From Gammaproteobacteria bacterium (GTDB taxonomy: Bacteria > Pseudomonadota > Gammaproteobacteria > Steroidobacterales > Steroidobacteraceae), in the NCBI GenBank assembly GCA_025350345.1, contig JANXYA010000062.1, forward strand, positions 1 to 6,840: a stretch of 6,840 nt of DNA. The letters run 5' to 3'. How positions within the stretch are numbered: position 1 is the first letter of the stretch; each line of letters begins with the position of its first letter. Position numbers and translations under genes: made by a program. Shown piece after piece: positions 1 to 6,840 of this stretch. A model generated the notes under the pieces. That model had not been told where the DNA came from. It did not search any database and saw only the letters and a program-made list of their open reading frames with translations.

Positions 1-35
1 CAAAATTCGCGGCCCTTGGGTCAGTAGTGAGCGGC

Positions 36-254
<219 letters not shown>

Positions 255-264
255 CAGCGGGCTT

Positions 265-2532
265 TCAGGCTTCCAGCAGCGGCTCGGGTGCGGCGACGCA
301 TTCGATGCTGAGCCCGTTGCCGTCCGCCGCCAGCGTCACGAGCGCCTGCCCGCCGCCGCTGAGCTTGCCGAACAGCAGTTCATCAGCCAGTGGCCGCTTG
401 ACGTGCTCCTGGATGATCCGCGCCATCGGCCGGGCGCCCATCTTCGGGTCATACCCCTTGACGGCAATCCAGCGGCGCGCCGCCTCATCGACGCTCAGGG
501 TGACGCCCTTGTTCTCGAGCTGCGCCTCCGCTTCGAGCAGGAGCTTGTCGACCACGCGCTCGATGGTGCGCGCATCGAGCGGCGCAAACTGGATGATGGC
601 ATCGAGCCGGTTGCGGAATTCCGGCGAAAACAGCCGTCGCACCGCCTCCATGCCGTCGCTGCTGTTGTCGGCGCTGACGAAGCCGATCGAGGGCCGGCTC
701 ATCTCCATCGCGCCGGCGTTGGTGGTCATGACGATGATCACGTGGCGGAAGTCGCTCTTGCGGCCGTTGTTGTCGGTGAGCGTGCCGTGATCCATGACCT
801 GCAGCAGCAGGTTGAACACGTCCGGGTGCGCCTTCTCGACCTCATCGAGCAGCAGCACGCAGTGTGGATGCTTGGTGATCGCCTCGGTGAGCAACCCGCC
901 CTGGTCGAAGCCGACGTAGCCGGGCGGCGCGCCGATCAGGCGCGAGACGGTGTGCCGTTCCATGTATTCGGACATGTCGAAGCGCAGGAATTCAACGCCC
1001 ATGGTGAGCGCCAGCTGGCGCGTCACCTCGGTCTTGCCCACGCCGGTCGGTCCGGCGAACAGGAAACTGCCCACCGGACGGCGCTGGTCGCCTAGCCCAG
1101 AGCGGGCCATCTTGATCGCCGCGGCCAGCATGCCGATGGCCGCGTCCTGCCCGAAGATCACCAGCTTCAGGCTCCGCTCGAGATTGCGCAGCACGTCGCG
1201 GTCGGAAGAGGACACGGTCTTCGGCGGGATGCGGGCCATGCGCGCCACGACCTCCTCGATGTGCCGCACCTCGACCCGCTGTTCGCGCTCCAGCGCCGGC
1301 TTGAGCCGCAATCGCGCGCCCGCCTCATCGACTACGTCGATCGCCTTGTCGGGGAGCCGGCGGTCGTTGATGTGCCGGTCGGCGAGCTCGGCGGCCGCGC
1401 GCAGGGCCTCGGGCGCGTAGCTGACGCTGTGATGCTCCTCGAACTTCGCCTTCAGGCCATTGAGGATCTCGATCGTCTCGGCCACCGAAGGCTCGGTGAC
1501 ATCGATCTTCTGGAAGCGCCGCGCCAGCGCGTGATCCTTCTCGAAGATGCCGCGATACTCCTGGTAGGTGGTCGAGCCGATGCAGCGCATCTCCCCGTTG
1601 GTGAGCACCGGCTTGATCAGGTTCGAGGCATCCATCACCCCGCCGGAGGCCGCACCGGCGCCGATGACGGTGTGGATCTCATCGATGAACAATATGGCGC
1701 CGGGCCGCTTCTTCAGTTCCCCGATCACGGCCTTGAGGCGCTTCTCGAAATCGCCCCGGTACTTCGTGCCCGCGATCAGCGCTCCCATATCCAGCGCGTA
1801 GATCGTGCAGTCCGAGAGCACATCAGGCACCTTGCCCTCGACGATCAGGCGCGCCAGGCCTTCGGCGATGGCGGTCTTGCCCACGCCGGCTTCCCCGACG
1901 TAGAGCGGATTGTTCTTGCGCCGGCGGCACAGGATCTCGATCGTGCGCTCGATCTCGAGCGTCCGCCCGATCAGCGGATCGATGCGCCCGTCCTGCGCCC
2001 GGGCGTTGAGGTTGGTGGCGTATTTCTCCAGTGCGCCGCCCTCGCCTTCGCGCTCCCCCTCGGCGGGCGTGGCCTCCTCGGATTCCGGCTTGGCCTCGCT
2101 CCCGCGCGCCAGCCCGTGCGAGATGAAGTTCACGACGTCCAGGCGGGTGACGTTCTGGCGGGCGAGCAGGAACACGGCGTGGCTCTGCTTCTCGCTGAAC
2201 ACCGCGACCAGCACGTTGACGACGCCCACTTCCTTGCGGCCACTCGACTGGACATGGAACACCGCACGCTGCAGCACGCGCTGAAAGGCCAGCGTCGGCT
2301 GGACTTCGCGCTCCTCATCCTCGCCCAGGCGCGGAGTGTTGCTCTCGATGTGGGCGCGCAGTTCCGTCGCCAGGCGATCGGGCACGGCACCACACCCGCT
2401 CAAGACCTCACGCACCTTCGGCGCGTCGAGCAGCGCCAGCAGCAGCTGCTCGACCGTCAGCAATTCATGGCGCTGGGCCCGCGCCTCGCGGAACGCCTGG
2501 TTGAGACAGAATTCGAGCTCGCTGGACAACAC
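265..2532 (-). CDS. clpA: ATP-dependent Clp protease ATP-binding subunit ClpA
   Basis: This is a complete 755-residue ClpA, the hexameric AAA+ unfoldase that threads substrates into the ClpP peptidase in the cytoplasm. Residues 1-142 form the double Clp-N domain that docks ClpS. An acidic Glu/Pro/Gly linker follows at about 144-166. The first AAA+ module has Walker A GEAGVGKT (213-220), Walker B ILFIDE (280-285) and an arginine-finger region at 338-339. The second has Walker A GPTGVGKT (494-501) and Walker B VLLLDE (559-564), and the ClpP-docking IGF tripeptide is at 616-618. Absence of a long coiled-coil middle domain separates it from ClpB and ClpC. The start is GTG: it gives MLSSELE, matching the family N-terminus, with a GGAG (complement of 2544-2547) 11 nt upstream. 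A TTG one codon further in is a less likely alternative. The gene lies 25 bp downstream of clpS and is probably cotranscribed with it. Confidence 0.97.
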   Translation of the reverse strand: MLSSELEFCLNQAFREARAQRHELLTVEQLLLALLDAPKVREVLSGCGAVPDRLATELRAHIESNTPRLGEDEEREVQPTLAFQRVLQRAVFHVQSSGRKEVGVVNVLVAVFSEKQSHAVFLLARQNVTRLDVVNFISHGLARGSEAKPESEEATPAEGEREGEGGALEKYATNLNARAQDGRIDPLIGRTLEIERTIEILCRRRKNNPLYVGEAGVGKTAIAEGLARLIVEGKVPDVLSDCTIYALDMGALIAGTKYRGDFEKRLKAVIGELKKRPGAILFIDEIHTVIGAGAASGGVMDASNLIKPVLTNGEMRCIGSTTYQEYRGIFEKDHALARRFQKIDVTEPSVAETIEILNGLKAKFEEHHSVSYAPEALRAAAELADRHINDRRLPDKAIDVVDEAGARLRLKPALEREQRVEVRHIEEVVARMARIPPKTVSSSDRDVLRNLERSLKLVIFGQDAAIGMLAAAIKMARSGLGDQRRPVGSFLFAGPTGVGKTEVTRQLALTMGVEFLRFDMSEYMERHTVSRLIGAPPGYVGFDQGGLLTEAITKHPHCVLLLDEVEKAHPDVFNLLLQVMDHGTLTDNNGRKSDFRHVIIVMTTNAGAMEMSRPSIGFVSADNSSDGMEAVRRLFSPEFRNRLDAIIQFAPLDARTIERVVDKLLLEAEAQLENKGVTLSVDEAARRWIAVKGYDPKMGARPMARIIQEHVKRPLADELLFGKLSGGGQALVTLAADGNGLSIECVAAPEPLLEA

Positions 2533-2557
2533 GTTCGATCAGGCTCCAGTTGTCAGT

Positions 2558-2875
2558 TCAGGCTTCCTCGAGCGTGCACAGCAGCGGGTGCTGGTGCTCG
2601 CGCGAGTAATGAGTGACCTGCGCTACTTTGGTCTCGGCGATCTCATAGGTAAAGACCCCGCAATCGCCCTTGCCGCGAGTGTGCACCTCGAGCATCACGC
2701 GCGTCGCGGCGTGGCGCGCCATGGCAAAGAAGCGCTCGAGCACGTCCACCACGAATTCCATGGGGGTGTAATCGTCGTTCAGCAGCACGACGCGGAACAG
2801 CGGCGGCACCTTGGTGGCCGGAGCCGCCTCCTCCACCGCCACGCCCTGGTCTGGCCGTTCACTGCTAGCGCTCAT
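2558..2875 (-). CDS. clpS: ATP-dependent Clp protease adaptor protein ClpS
   Basis: This encodes a 105-residue ClpS, the adaptor that recognises N-degron residues (Leu, Phe, Tyr, Trp) and delivers such proteins to the ClpA N-domain. A variable, flexible N-terminal arm (about 1-24) precedes the conserved core beginning PPLFRVVLLNDDYTPMEFV. The N-degron pocket residues are visible: N33, D34, D35, T37, M39, M61 and H65, aligned by eye to E. coli N34-D35-D36, T38, M40, M62 and H66. The length is close to the E. coli protein (106). The frame stays open to a GTG at 2926, but I chose the ATG at 2875 because the extra 17 residues do not look like ClpS and the extension would run through the TATAAT element. 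No Shine-Dalgarno sequence precedes this ATG. clpA follows after 25 bp, as in most proteobacteria. Confidence 0.96.
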   Translation of the reverse strand: MSASSERPDQGVAVEEAAPATKVPPLFRVVLLNDDYTPMEFVVDVLERFFAMARHAATRVMLEVHTRGKGDCGVFTYEIAETKVAQVTHYSREHQHPLLCTLEEA

Positions 2876-2885
2876 GTCAGGACAG

Positions 2886-2891
2886 ATTATA
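2886..2891 (-). promoter_or_regulatory. Candidate -10 element of the clpS-clpA promoter
   Basis: Read on the minus strand this is a perfect TATAAT, in a locally AT-rich patch within GC-rich DNA, directly upstream of clpS. Its downstream edge is 10 bp from the clpS ATG, so a start 6-8 nt below it would give a leader of only a few bases. No good TTGACA lies 16-18 bp upstream (that window reads GCACGC or close variants), and no extended -10 TG is present, so an activator may be needed or the match may be chance. Confidence 0.5.
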
Positions 2892-2900
2892 AAGCCGGAA

Positions 2901-2916
2901 CGGCACGGGCGTGCCG
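2901..2916. repeat. 16-bp inverted repeat in the clpS/gspC control region
   Basis: The sequence CGGCACG-GG-CGTGCCG has two perfect 7-bp arms around a 2-bp centre. It covers the place where the clpS -35 element would be expected, 9 bp upstream of the TATAAT. It could be an operator or activator site. As RNA it could only form a stem with a larger loop, and no T-run follows on either strand, so an intrinsic terminator is unlikely. GC-rich palindromes of this size can also arise by chance. The binding protein is unknown. Confidence 0.45.
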
Positions 2917-2964
2917 GGCCGGTCACAATTCTCTGGAAAGCCGGGAAGGTTAAAAATCAGACAG

Positions 2965-2994
2965 TTGAGTGATTCGATCGCTGCGCCGTATCAT
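2965..2994 (+). promoter_or_regulatory. Candidate sigma-70 promoter of the gsp operon
   Basis: TTGAGT (2965-2970) and TATCAT (2989-2994) are separated by 18 bp and match the -35 and -10 consensus at 4 of 6 and 5 of 6 positions. Initiation 6-8 nt downstream would fall at about 3000-3002, right at the gspC ATG (3003), implying a leaderless or nearly leaderless mRNA. It lies in the only AT-rich stretch before the operon. No regulator site is recognised next to it, apart from the inverted repeat at 2901-2916 some 50 bp upstream. Confidence 0.45.
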
Positions 2995-3002
2995 GCATCG
3001 AT

Positions 3003-4049
3003 ATGCGCTGGATGGACGAACTGAGGGCAGCCGGGGGGCTGCAGGCCGCGCTGGTGGAGCACGGGCCGCGCCTGGCAACAATCGTGCTGGCGGGGCTCAT
3101 CGCCATCCAGGCGGGCTTCCTGGTCACGGCACAGAACCGGGGCCGCCCGTTGAGTGCCAGCGCCGGTCCGGCCCCCGAATTCAGTCCACCGGCACCGCCG
3201 GTGCAGCTGGCCAGCATCGCCTCGGCGCACCTGTTTGGCGAGGCGCAGAACGCCAACGTGGATGCCAACGCGCCGCAGACCAACGTGCGATTGCTCCTGT
3301 CCGGTGTCCTGGCGGTGCCCGATCCGAAGCGGGGACTGGCGATCATCGGCCCGACGGCCGCCGCCGGCCGGCTCTACAGCGTCGGCAGTGCGCTGCCGGG
3401 CGGCGTCAGCCTGTACGCCGTCTATCCCGACCGCGTGCTGATCAGCCGCGGTGGCGTGATCGAATCGCTCCAGCTGCCCAAGCAGTTCCTGTCCGCCACC
3501 TCACCGGCGTTGGCCAGCACGGGCCAGACTCCCGCGCAGCGCCTGGCCGCGCTCGCGCAGGGGAACGGCGCCCTGCTGGGGGGCCTGGTGCGTGCAACGG
3601 CGGTGCTCGACAAGGGCAAGCTCACCGGCTATCGCATCTTTCCCGGCGGCCGCGGCAGCCTCAGCTCCTTCACCCAGCTGGGACTCCGCCCCGGCGATCT
3701 GATCACGGCCGTGAACGGCACGCCACTCGATGATCCCAATCGTGGCAACGAGATCCTGCAGACGCTGTCGTCATCCGCCAACGCCAGTGTGACGATTCAG
3801 CGCAACGGCCAGGCGATGGATTTGAACCTTAATCTGGAAACCGTGGTCAATGATGCAGAGAGTGCGGCGGCACAGGCCACGCCCGTGGAGCGCCGCGGCG
3901 GCGCCTTCGGCGCGCCATTCATGGGTGGCGGACGCCTCCCCGGGCTGCGCGGCAACGTCGGCGCTCCGGCCGCCGGCAGCGGCGAGGAGGCAACTGCCCC
4001 CGCGCCACCAGTCCCCGAACCGCCGAGCGACGCGCCTGACGAACAATAG
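3003..4049 (+). CDS. gspC: Type II secretion system protein GspC (PDZ type)
   Basis: This is a 348-residue inner-membrane linker of the T2SS, which joins the inner-membrane platform to the secretin through the periplasm. A short cytoplasmic N-terminus is followed by one membrane segment (about 23-43). A Pro/Ala linker precedes the homology region (about 68-160, with AHLFG at 75-79 and LLLSGVLA at 97-104), which in studied systems binds the N0 domain of GspD. A PDZ domain spans about 195-280, with GLRPGDLITAVNGTPLDD at 227-244. Residues 283-348 form a low-complexity Gly/Pro/Ala tail beyond the usual GspC end. The ATG at 3003 keeps nine residues before another ATG (3012). Neither has a Shine-Dalgarno sequence, so the exact start is uncertain. 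gspD follows after 15 bp, supporting an operon. The family call is firm from domain order and from the neighbouring gspD. Confidence 0.92.
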   Translation: MRWMDELRAAGGLQAALVEHGPRLATIVLAGLIAIQAGFLVTAQNRGRPLSASAGPAPEFSPPAPPVQLASIASAHLFGEAQNANVDANAPQTNVRLLLSGVLAVPDPKRGLAIIGPTAAAGRLYSVGSALPGGVSLYAVYPDRVLISRGGVIESLQLPKQFLSATSPALASTGQTPAQRLAALAQGNGALLGGLVRATAVLDKGKLTGYRIFPGGRGSLSSFTQLGLRPGDLITAVNGTPLDDPNRGNEILQTLSSSANASVTIQRNGQAMDLNLNLETVVNDAESAAAQATPVERRGGAFGAPFMGGGRLPGLRGNVGAPAAGSGEEATAPAPPVPEPPSDAPDEQ

Positions 4050-4064
4050 AAGCGAACCCGCCTC

Positions 4065-6215
4065 ATGCCCCAATTGCCTGCTCCGCTGCACCGCCGCGCC
4101 CCCACGTACGCGACGGCCGCGCTCATCCTGCTGCTCATCGCGCCGACGCTCGCGCAGCAGAGCGGGCCGCGCATCACGCCCAATTTCAAGGATGCGGACA
4201 TCGGGCAGCTGATCGAGGCGGTGAGCGCGGCGACGGGCAAGAACTTCATCATCGATCCGCGGGTCAAGGCGCAGATCACCTGGATCTCGGGCGCCGGCAC
4301 GTCGATGACTCCCGAGCAGTTCTACCAGGGATTCCTGTCGGTCCTGCAGGTCCACGGTTTTGTCGCGGTGCCTGCGGGCAACCAGATCAAGGTCATCCCG
4401 GACGCCAACATGCGTCAGCTCCCGGGCGACGACCTGCCCAGCCGCGTCAGCTCCTCCTCCGACGATGTGGTGACGCAGGTGATCACGGTCACGAACGTCA
4501 ATGCCACGCAGCTCGTGCCCGTGCTGCGCCCGCTGATGCCGCAAAACGCCCAGCTCGGGGCAGTGACCGGCGCGAACATGCTGGTCATCACTGACCGGGC
4601 CGCCAACGTCAATCGCATGGCGCGCATCATCGCGCGCATCGACCAGTCGGGCGGTGGTGTCATCGACGTGATTCCGCTGCAGAGCGCGACGGCGGCGGAC
4701 TCGGTGCGCGTGCTGACCTCGCTGATCGGCCAGTCTGGCGCCGAGGCCGGCGCGGCCACGGTGCACATGGTGGCCGATGATCGCTCCAACAGCGTGCTGA
4801 TCAGCGGCGATGCGGCGATGCGCCTGCGCCTGCGCGCGCTGATCGCCAATCTGGACACGCCGCTCGATACCGGCGGCGAGACCCTGGTGCGCTACCTGAA
4901 CTACGCCAAGGCCGAGGACCTCGCCTCCAAGCTCAAGGAGCAGATCACCGGGGGTGGTTCCAGCTCCGGTGGTACCGCTCCGCGCGGCCCCGTACCCAAT
5001 CCGATGGCCCCCGCACCGGTCAATGCGGCCAGCGCCGCCACGGTGTCGCTCGCCGGCGGCACCGGCACCATCTGGGCGGACAAGGACACCAACGCCCTGA
5101 TCATCACGGCCCCGCAGCGCACGATGCGCGCCATCAACGCGGTGATCGACAAGCTCGACATCCGCCGCGCACAGGTGCAGGTGGAAGCGATCATCGTGGA
5201 AATCTCCGCCGACAAGACCGCCGACCTGGGAGTGAACTGGGTCGTGGACGGCTCGAACAGCAAGCTCGCGGTCGGCGGCTTCGTCGAGCCGATCGGCGGC
5301 AGCTCGATCATCGATCTGTACAATGCCGCGAAGGGCAACTCGACCAATCTGGCGGTCGCCAACGGCACGAGCATCGGCATCGGCCGGCTGCAGGCCACGG
5401 GCGTGAACTTCGGCGCCATCATCCGCGCCCTGCAGGGCGACTCGCGCACCAACATCGTGTCCACGCCCTCGATCACCATGCGCGACAACGAGGAATCGAA
5501 GATCGAGGTGGCGCAGGAAGTCCCGTTCATCACCGGGCAGTACACCAACACTACCGGCGCGGCGAGTGCCTTCCAGACCGTGCAGCGCCAGCAGGTGGGC
5601 ACGATCCTCACCGTGACCCCGCAGATCAACGAGGGCGATGCGGTAGTGCTCAAGATCGCAGTCGAGAGCTCCAGCATCGCGCCCAGCTCGGCCGGCGCGG
5701 TCGATCTGATCACCAACAAGCGCACCATCAGCACCACGGTGCTGATTCCGGACGGCGGCACGCTGGTCATCGGCGGCCTGATCCAGGACAAGGCGACCAA
5801 CTCCGAGCAGCGGGTGCCGTGGCTGGGCCGCATCCCGCTGCTGGGCGAGCTGTTCCGCACGCGCGACACGGAAAAGACCAAGACCAACCTCATGGTGTTC
5901 ATCCAGCCGCACATCCTGCGCGACGACCACCAGGCGGCGCTGGAGACGGACAGCAAGTACAACTACATGCGTAACGAGGAGCGGCTGCTGAATCGCGAAT
6001 CCACCGTCCTGCCGCTGCAACCACTGCAGAAGGGCGAAGTGATGGATCCGCTCGTGCAACCCGAGCTCGCCAAGCCCCCGGCGCCGAAGCCGGCGGGCGC
6101 CGCACCGCCCGGTGGCACACCGCCTGGGGCCGCACCACAGGGCACAGTACCCACTCCACCCGGCGCCTCGGCCGCGCCGCCCGGGGCCGCGACGGCGCCC
6201 GGGAGCACGCCTTGA
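4065..6215 (+). CDS. gspD: Type II secretion system secretin GspD
   Basis: This is a 716-residue outer-membrane secretin, the multimeric channel through which folded exoproteins leave the periplasm. A signal peptide occupies residues 1-30, with a likely cut after TLA and before QQ. N0 (about 38-113, beginning NFKDADIGQLI) is followed by N1 (about 134-195), N2 (about 199-265) and N3 (about 273-365). N3 is interrupted by a Gly/Ser/Pro loop at 296-334. The secretin core (about 368-620) contains STPSITMRDNEESKIEVAQEVPF-type sequence at 466-488, VTPQINEGDAVVL at 517-529 and the signature VPWLGRIPLLGELFR at 584-598. A Pro/Ala/Gly tail (661-716, repeated PPG units) ends the protein. The start at 4065 gives a good signal peptide. 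The only ribosome-site candidate, AGAAG (4048-4052), is weak and distant. The stop overlaps the gspE start. No lipobox is present, so this is not a self-piloting lipoprotein secretin. Confidence 0.97.
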   Translation: MPQLPAPLHRRAPTYATAALILLLIAPTLAQQSGPRITPNFKDADIGQLIEAVSAATGKNFIIDPRVKAQITWISGAGTSMTPEQFYQGFLSVLQVHGFVAVPAGNQIKVIPDANMRQLPGDDLPSRVSSSSDDVVTQVITVTNVNATQLVPVLRPLMPQNAQLGAVTGANMLVITDRAANVNRMARIIARIDQSGGGVIDVIPLQSATAADSVRVLTSLIGQSGAEAGAATVHMVADDRSNSVLISGDAAMRLRLRALIANLDTPLDTGGETLVRYLNYAKAEDLASKLKEQITGGGSSSGGTAPRGPVPNPMAPAPVNAASAATVSLAGGTGTIWADKDTNALIITAPQRTMRAINAVIDKLDIRRAQVQVEAIIVEISADKTADLGVNWVVDGSNSKLAVGGFVEPIGGSSIIDLYNAAKGNSTNLAVANGTSIGIGRLQATGVNFGAIIRALQGDSRTNIVSTPSITMRDNEESKIEVAQEVPFITGQYTNTTGAASAFQTVQRQQVGTILTVTPQINEGDAVVLKIAVESSSIAPSSAGAVDLITNKRTISTTVLIPDGGTLVIGGLIQDKATNSEQRVPWLGRIPLLGELFRTRDTEKTKTNLMVFIQPHILRDDHQAALETDSKYNYMRNEERLLNRESTVLPLQPLQKGEVMDPLVQPELAKPPAPKPAGAAPPGGTPPGAAPQGTVPTPPGASAAPPGAATAPGSTP
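6201..6205 (+). promoter_or_regulatory. Ribosome binding site deciding the gspE TTG start
   Basis: GGGAG lies 6 nt before the TTG at 6212, inside the last codons of gspD. It is the best Shine-Dalgarno sequence in the gsp part of the window, and its spacing selects the TTG over any downstream in-frame codon. A CCCGGG at 6198-6203, which overlaps it, is repeated at 6180-6185, so the two self-complementary hexamers could pair and mask the site until a ribosome finishing gspD passes. Confidence 0.7.
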
Positions 6216-6840
6216 GTGACCCGCCGGCAGCGCCGGAGCTGCGCCTGCCCTTTGCGTTCGCGCGTCGCCACGGCCTGCTGGTGCGCAGCAGCCCCAATGG
6301 CGTGGCCGAATGCCTGTACCGGCCGCCCGTGGCACCCACGGCGGTCGCCGAGGCGCGCCGCCAGCTGCGAGTGCCCCTGACCTTCACGGCGGTCGGCCCC
6401 GAGGAATTCGACGCGCTGCTGCAAAAGACCTACGAAGCCGGCAATGAATCGATGCAGGCAGTCGAGGGCCTGGAAGGCAGCACCGATCTGGCCCATCTGG
6501 TGCAGGAGCTGCCCGAGCAGGCCGACCTGCTGGAGAGCAACGACGACGCACCGATCATCAGGCTGATCAACGCCGTGCTCACCCAGGCGGTGCGCGAGGG
6601 CGCCTCGGACATCCATATCGAACCCTTCGAGAACCGCCTGGTGGTGCGCTTTCGCGTCGACGGCGTGCTGCGCGAGGTGCTGCAGTCCAGGCGCGCGGTC
6701 GCGCCGCTGGTGGTCTCGCGCATCAAGGTCATGTCGCGCCTCGACATCGCCGAGAAGCGCCTGCCGCAGGATGGGCGCATCAGCCTGCGCGTGGCAGGCC
6801 GGTCGGTGGACGTGCGCGTCTCCACGATCCCATCCGGGCA
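6212..6840 (+). CDS. gspE: Type II secretion system ATPase GspE, 5' part only
   Basis: The first 209 complete codons of the cytoplasmic T2SS ATPase, which powers pseudopilus assembly, are present and the gene continues past the right edge. The N-terminal N1E region carries LPFAFARRHGLLV (12-24), typical of the segment that docks on GspL. The N2E region begins at about 110 with DDAPIIRLIN (111-120), then EGASDIHIEP (129-138), RFRVDGVLRE and RLPQDGR (183-189). These motifs are shared by GspE/PilB ATPases. The gspC-gspD context and the N1E sequence favour GspE over PilB. The Walker A, Asp box and Walker B motifs lie beyond the window, so catalytic integrity cannot be judged. The start is TTG at 6212, overlapping the gspD TGA (6213-6215), with GGGAG 6 nt upstream. 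No ATG or GTG start in this frame keeps the N1E motif. Translational coupling to gspD is likely. Confidence 0.95.
   Translation, partial: MSDPPAAPELRLPFAFARRHGLLVRSSPNGVAECLYRPPVAPTAVAEARRQLRVPLTFTAVGPEEFDALLQKTYEAGNESMQAVEGLEGSTDLAHLVQELPEQADLLESNDDAPIIRLINAVLTQAVREGASDIHIEPFENRLVVRFRVDGVLREVLQSRRAVAPLVVSRIKVMSRLDIAEKRLPQDGRISLRVAGRSVDVRVSTIPSG

Noticed and set aside
1261..2616. A 451-codon open frame on the plus strand antisense to clpA
   Set aside because: It shows the same composition-driven shadow effect. The minus-strand frame encodes an intact ClpA with all AAA+ motifs, and the plus-strand product has no recognisable motif.
2876..2926. Longer clpS start at the GTG at 2926
   Set aside because: The added 17 residues (including CRSGFIICPD) do not resemble ClpS N-termini and the extension would contain the TATAAT promoter element. 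The ATG at 2875 gives the usual length.
2923..2928. TTGTGA on the minus strand as a -35 for clpS
   Set aside because: It is 31 bp upstream of the TATAAT, far outside the 15-19 bp spacing that sigma-70 promoters allow.
2969..3733. A 254-codon plus-strand frame overlapping the start of gspC
   Set aside because: The product is Arg/Gly/Ala-rich without domains. The alternative frame from 3003 gives membrane segment, homology region and PDZ domain in the expected GspC order.
3771..6335. An 854-codon open frame on the minus strand covering all of gspD
   Set aside because: Its product is rich in Arg, His, Asp, Gly and Ala with no domain pattern, and it lies wholly antisense to a clear secretin. 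Strong GC preference at third codon positions removes stop codons from this antisense frame, so its length is a shadow effect.
6212..6840. The partial ATPase as PilB of a type IV pilus
   Set aside because: It follows gspC and gspD with overlapping codons and has the LPFAFARRHGLLV N-terminal motif of GspE. PilB usually has a longer, different N-terminal region.

Overview
The window reads as ordinary chromosomal DNA from a high-GC proteobacterium, most likely a gammaproteobacterium. GC is roughly two thirds by eye, with strong GC preference at third codon positions. The reasons are the close match of IF-1 to gammaproteobacterial IF-1, the convergent infA / clpA-clpS arrangement known from Escherichia and Pseudomonas, and a general secretory pathway cluster in the order gspC-gspD-gspE. 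I cannot name the genus. No mobile element, tRNA, rRNA or CRISPR array is visible.

Layout. Bases 36-254 (+) hold infA, complete. It faces clpA (265-2532, -) across only 10 bp, with no recognisable terminator between them. Upstream of clpA, on the same strand, lies clpS (2558-2875), with a 25-bp gap, so clpS-clpA form a two-gene operon read right to left. Bases 2876-3002 are a 127-bp divergent control region. It carries a perfect TATAAT for clpS, a 16-bp inverted repeat where the clpS -35 would lie, and a TTGAGT-18-TATCAT promoter candidate for the rightward operon. That operon begins with gspC (3003-4049), then gspD (4065-6215), then gspE (from a TTG codon at 6212, overlapping the gspD stop). 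gspE runs off the right edge.

Function. ClpS and ClpA are the N-degron adaptor and the AAA+ unfoldase that feed ClpP. IF-1 is a core translation factor. GspC, GspD and GspE are the inner-membrane linker, outer-membrane secretin and cytoplasmic ATPase of a type II secretion system (T2SS). GspC is expected to touch the GspD N-domains in the periplasm, and GspE to power the pseudopilus from the cytoplasm.

I see no undescribed system. The points worth a second look are local: the possibly leaderless starts on both sides of the divergent region, proline/alanine/glycine-rich tails on both GspC and GspD, the TTG start of gspE whose ribosome site could be masked by a CCCGGG stem, and a T2SS operon beside clpS where cspD sits in enterobacteria and pseudomonads.
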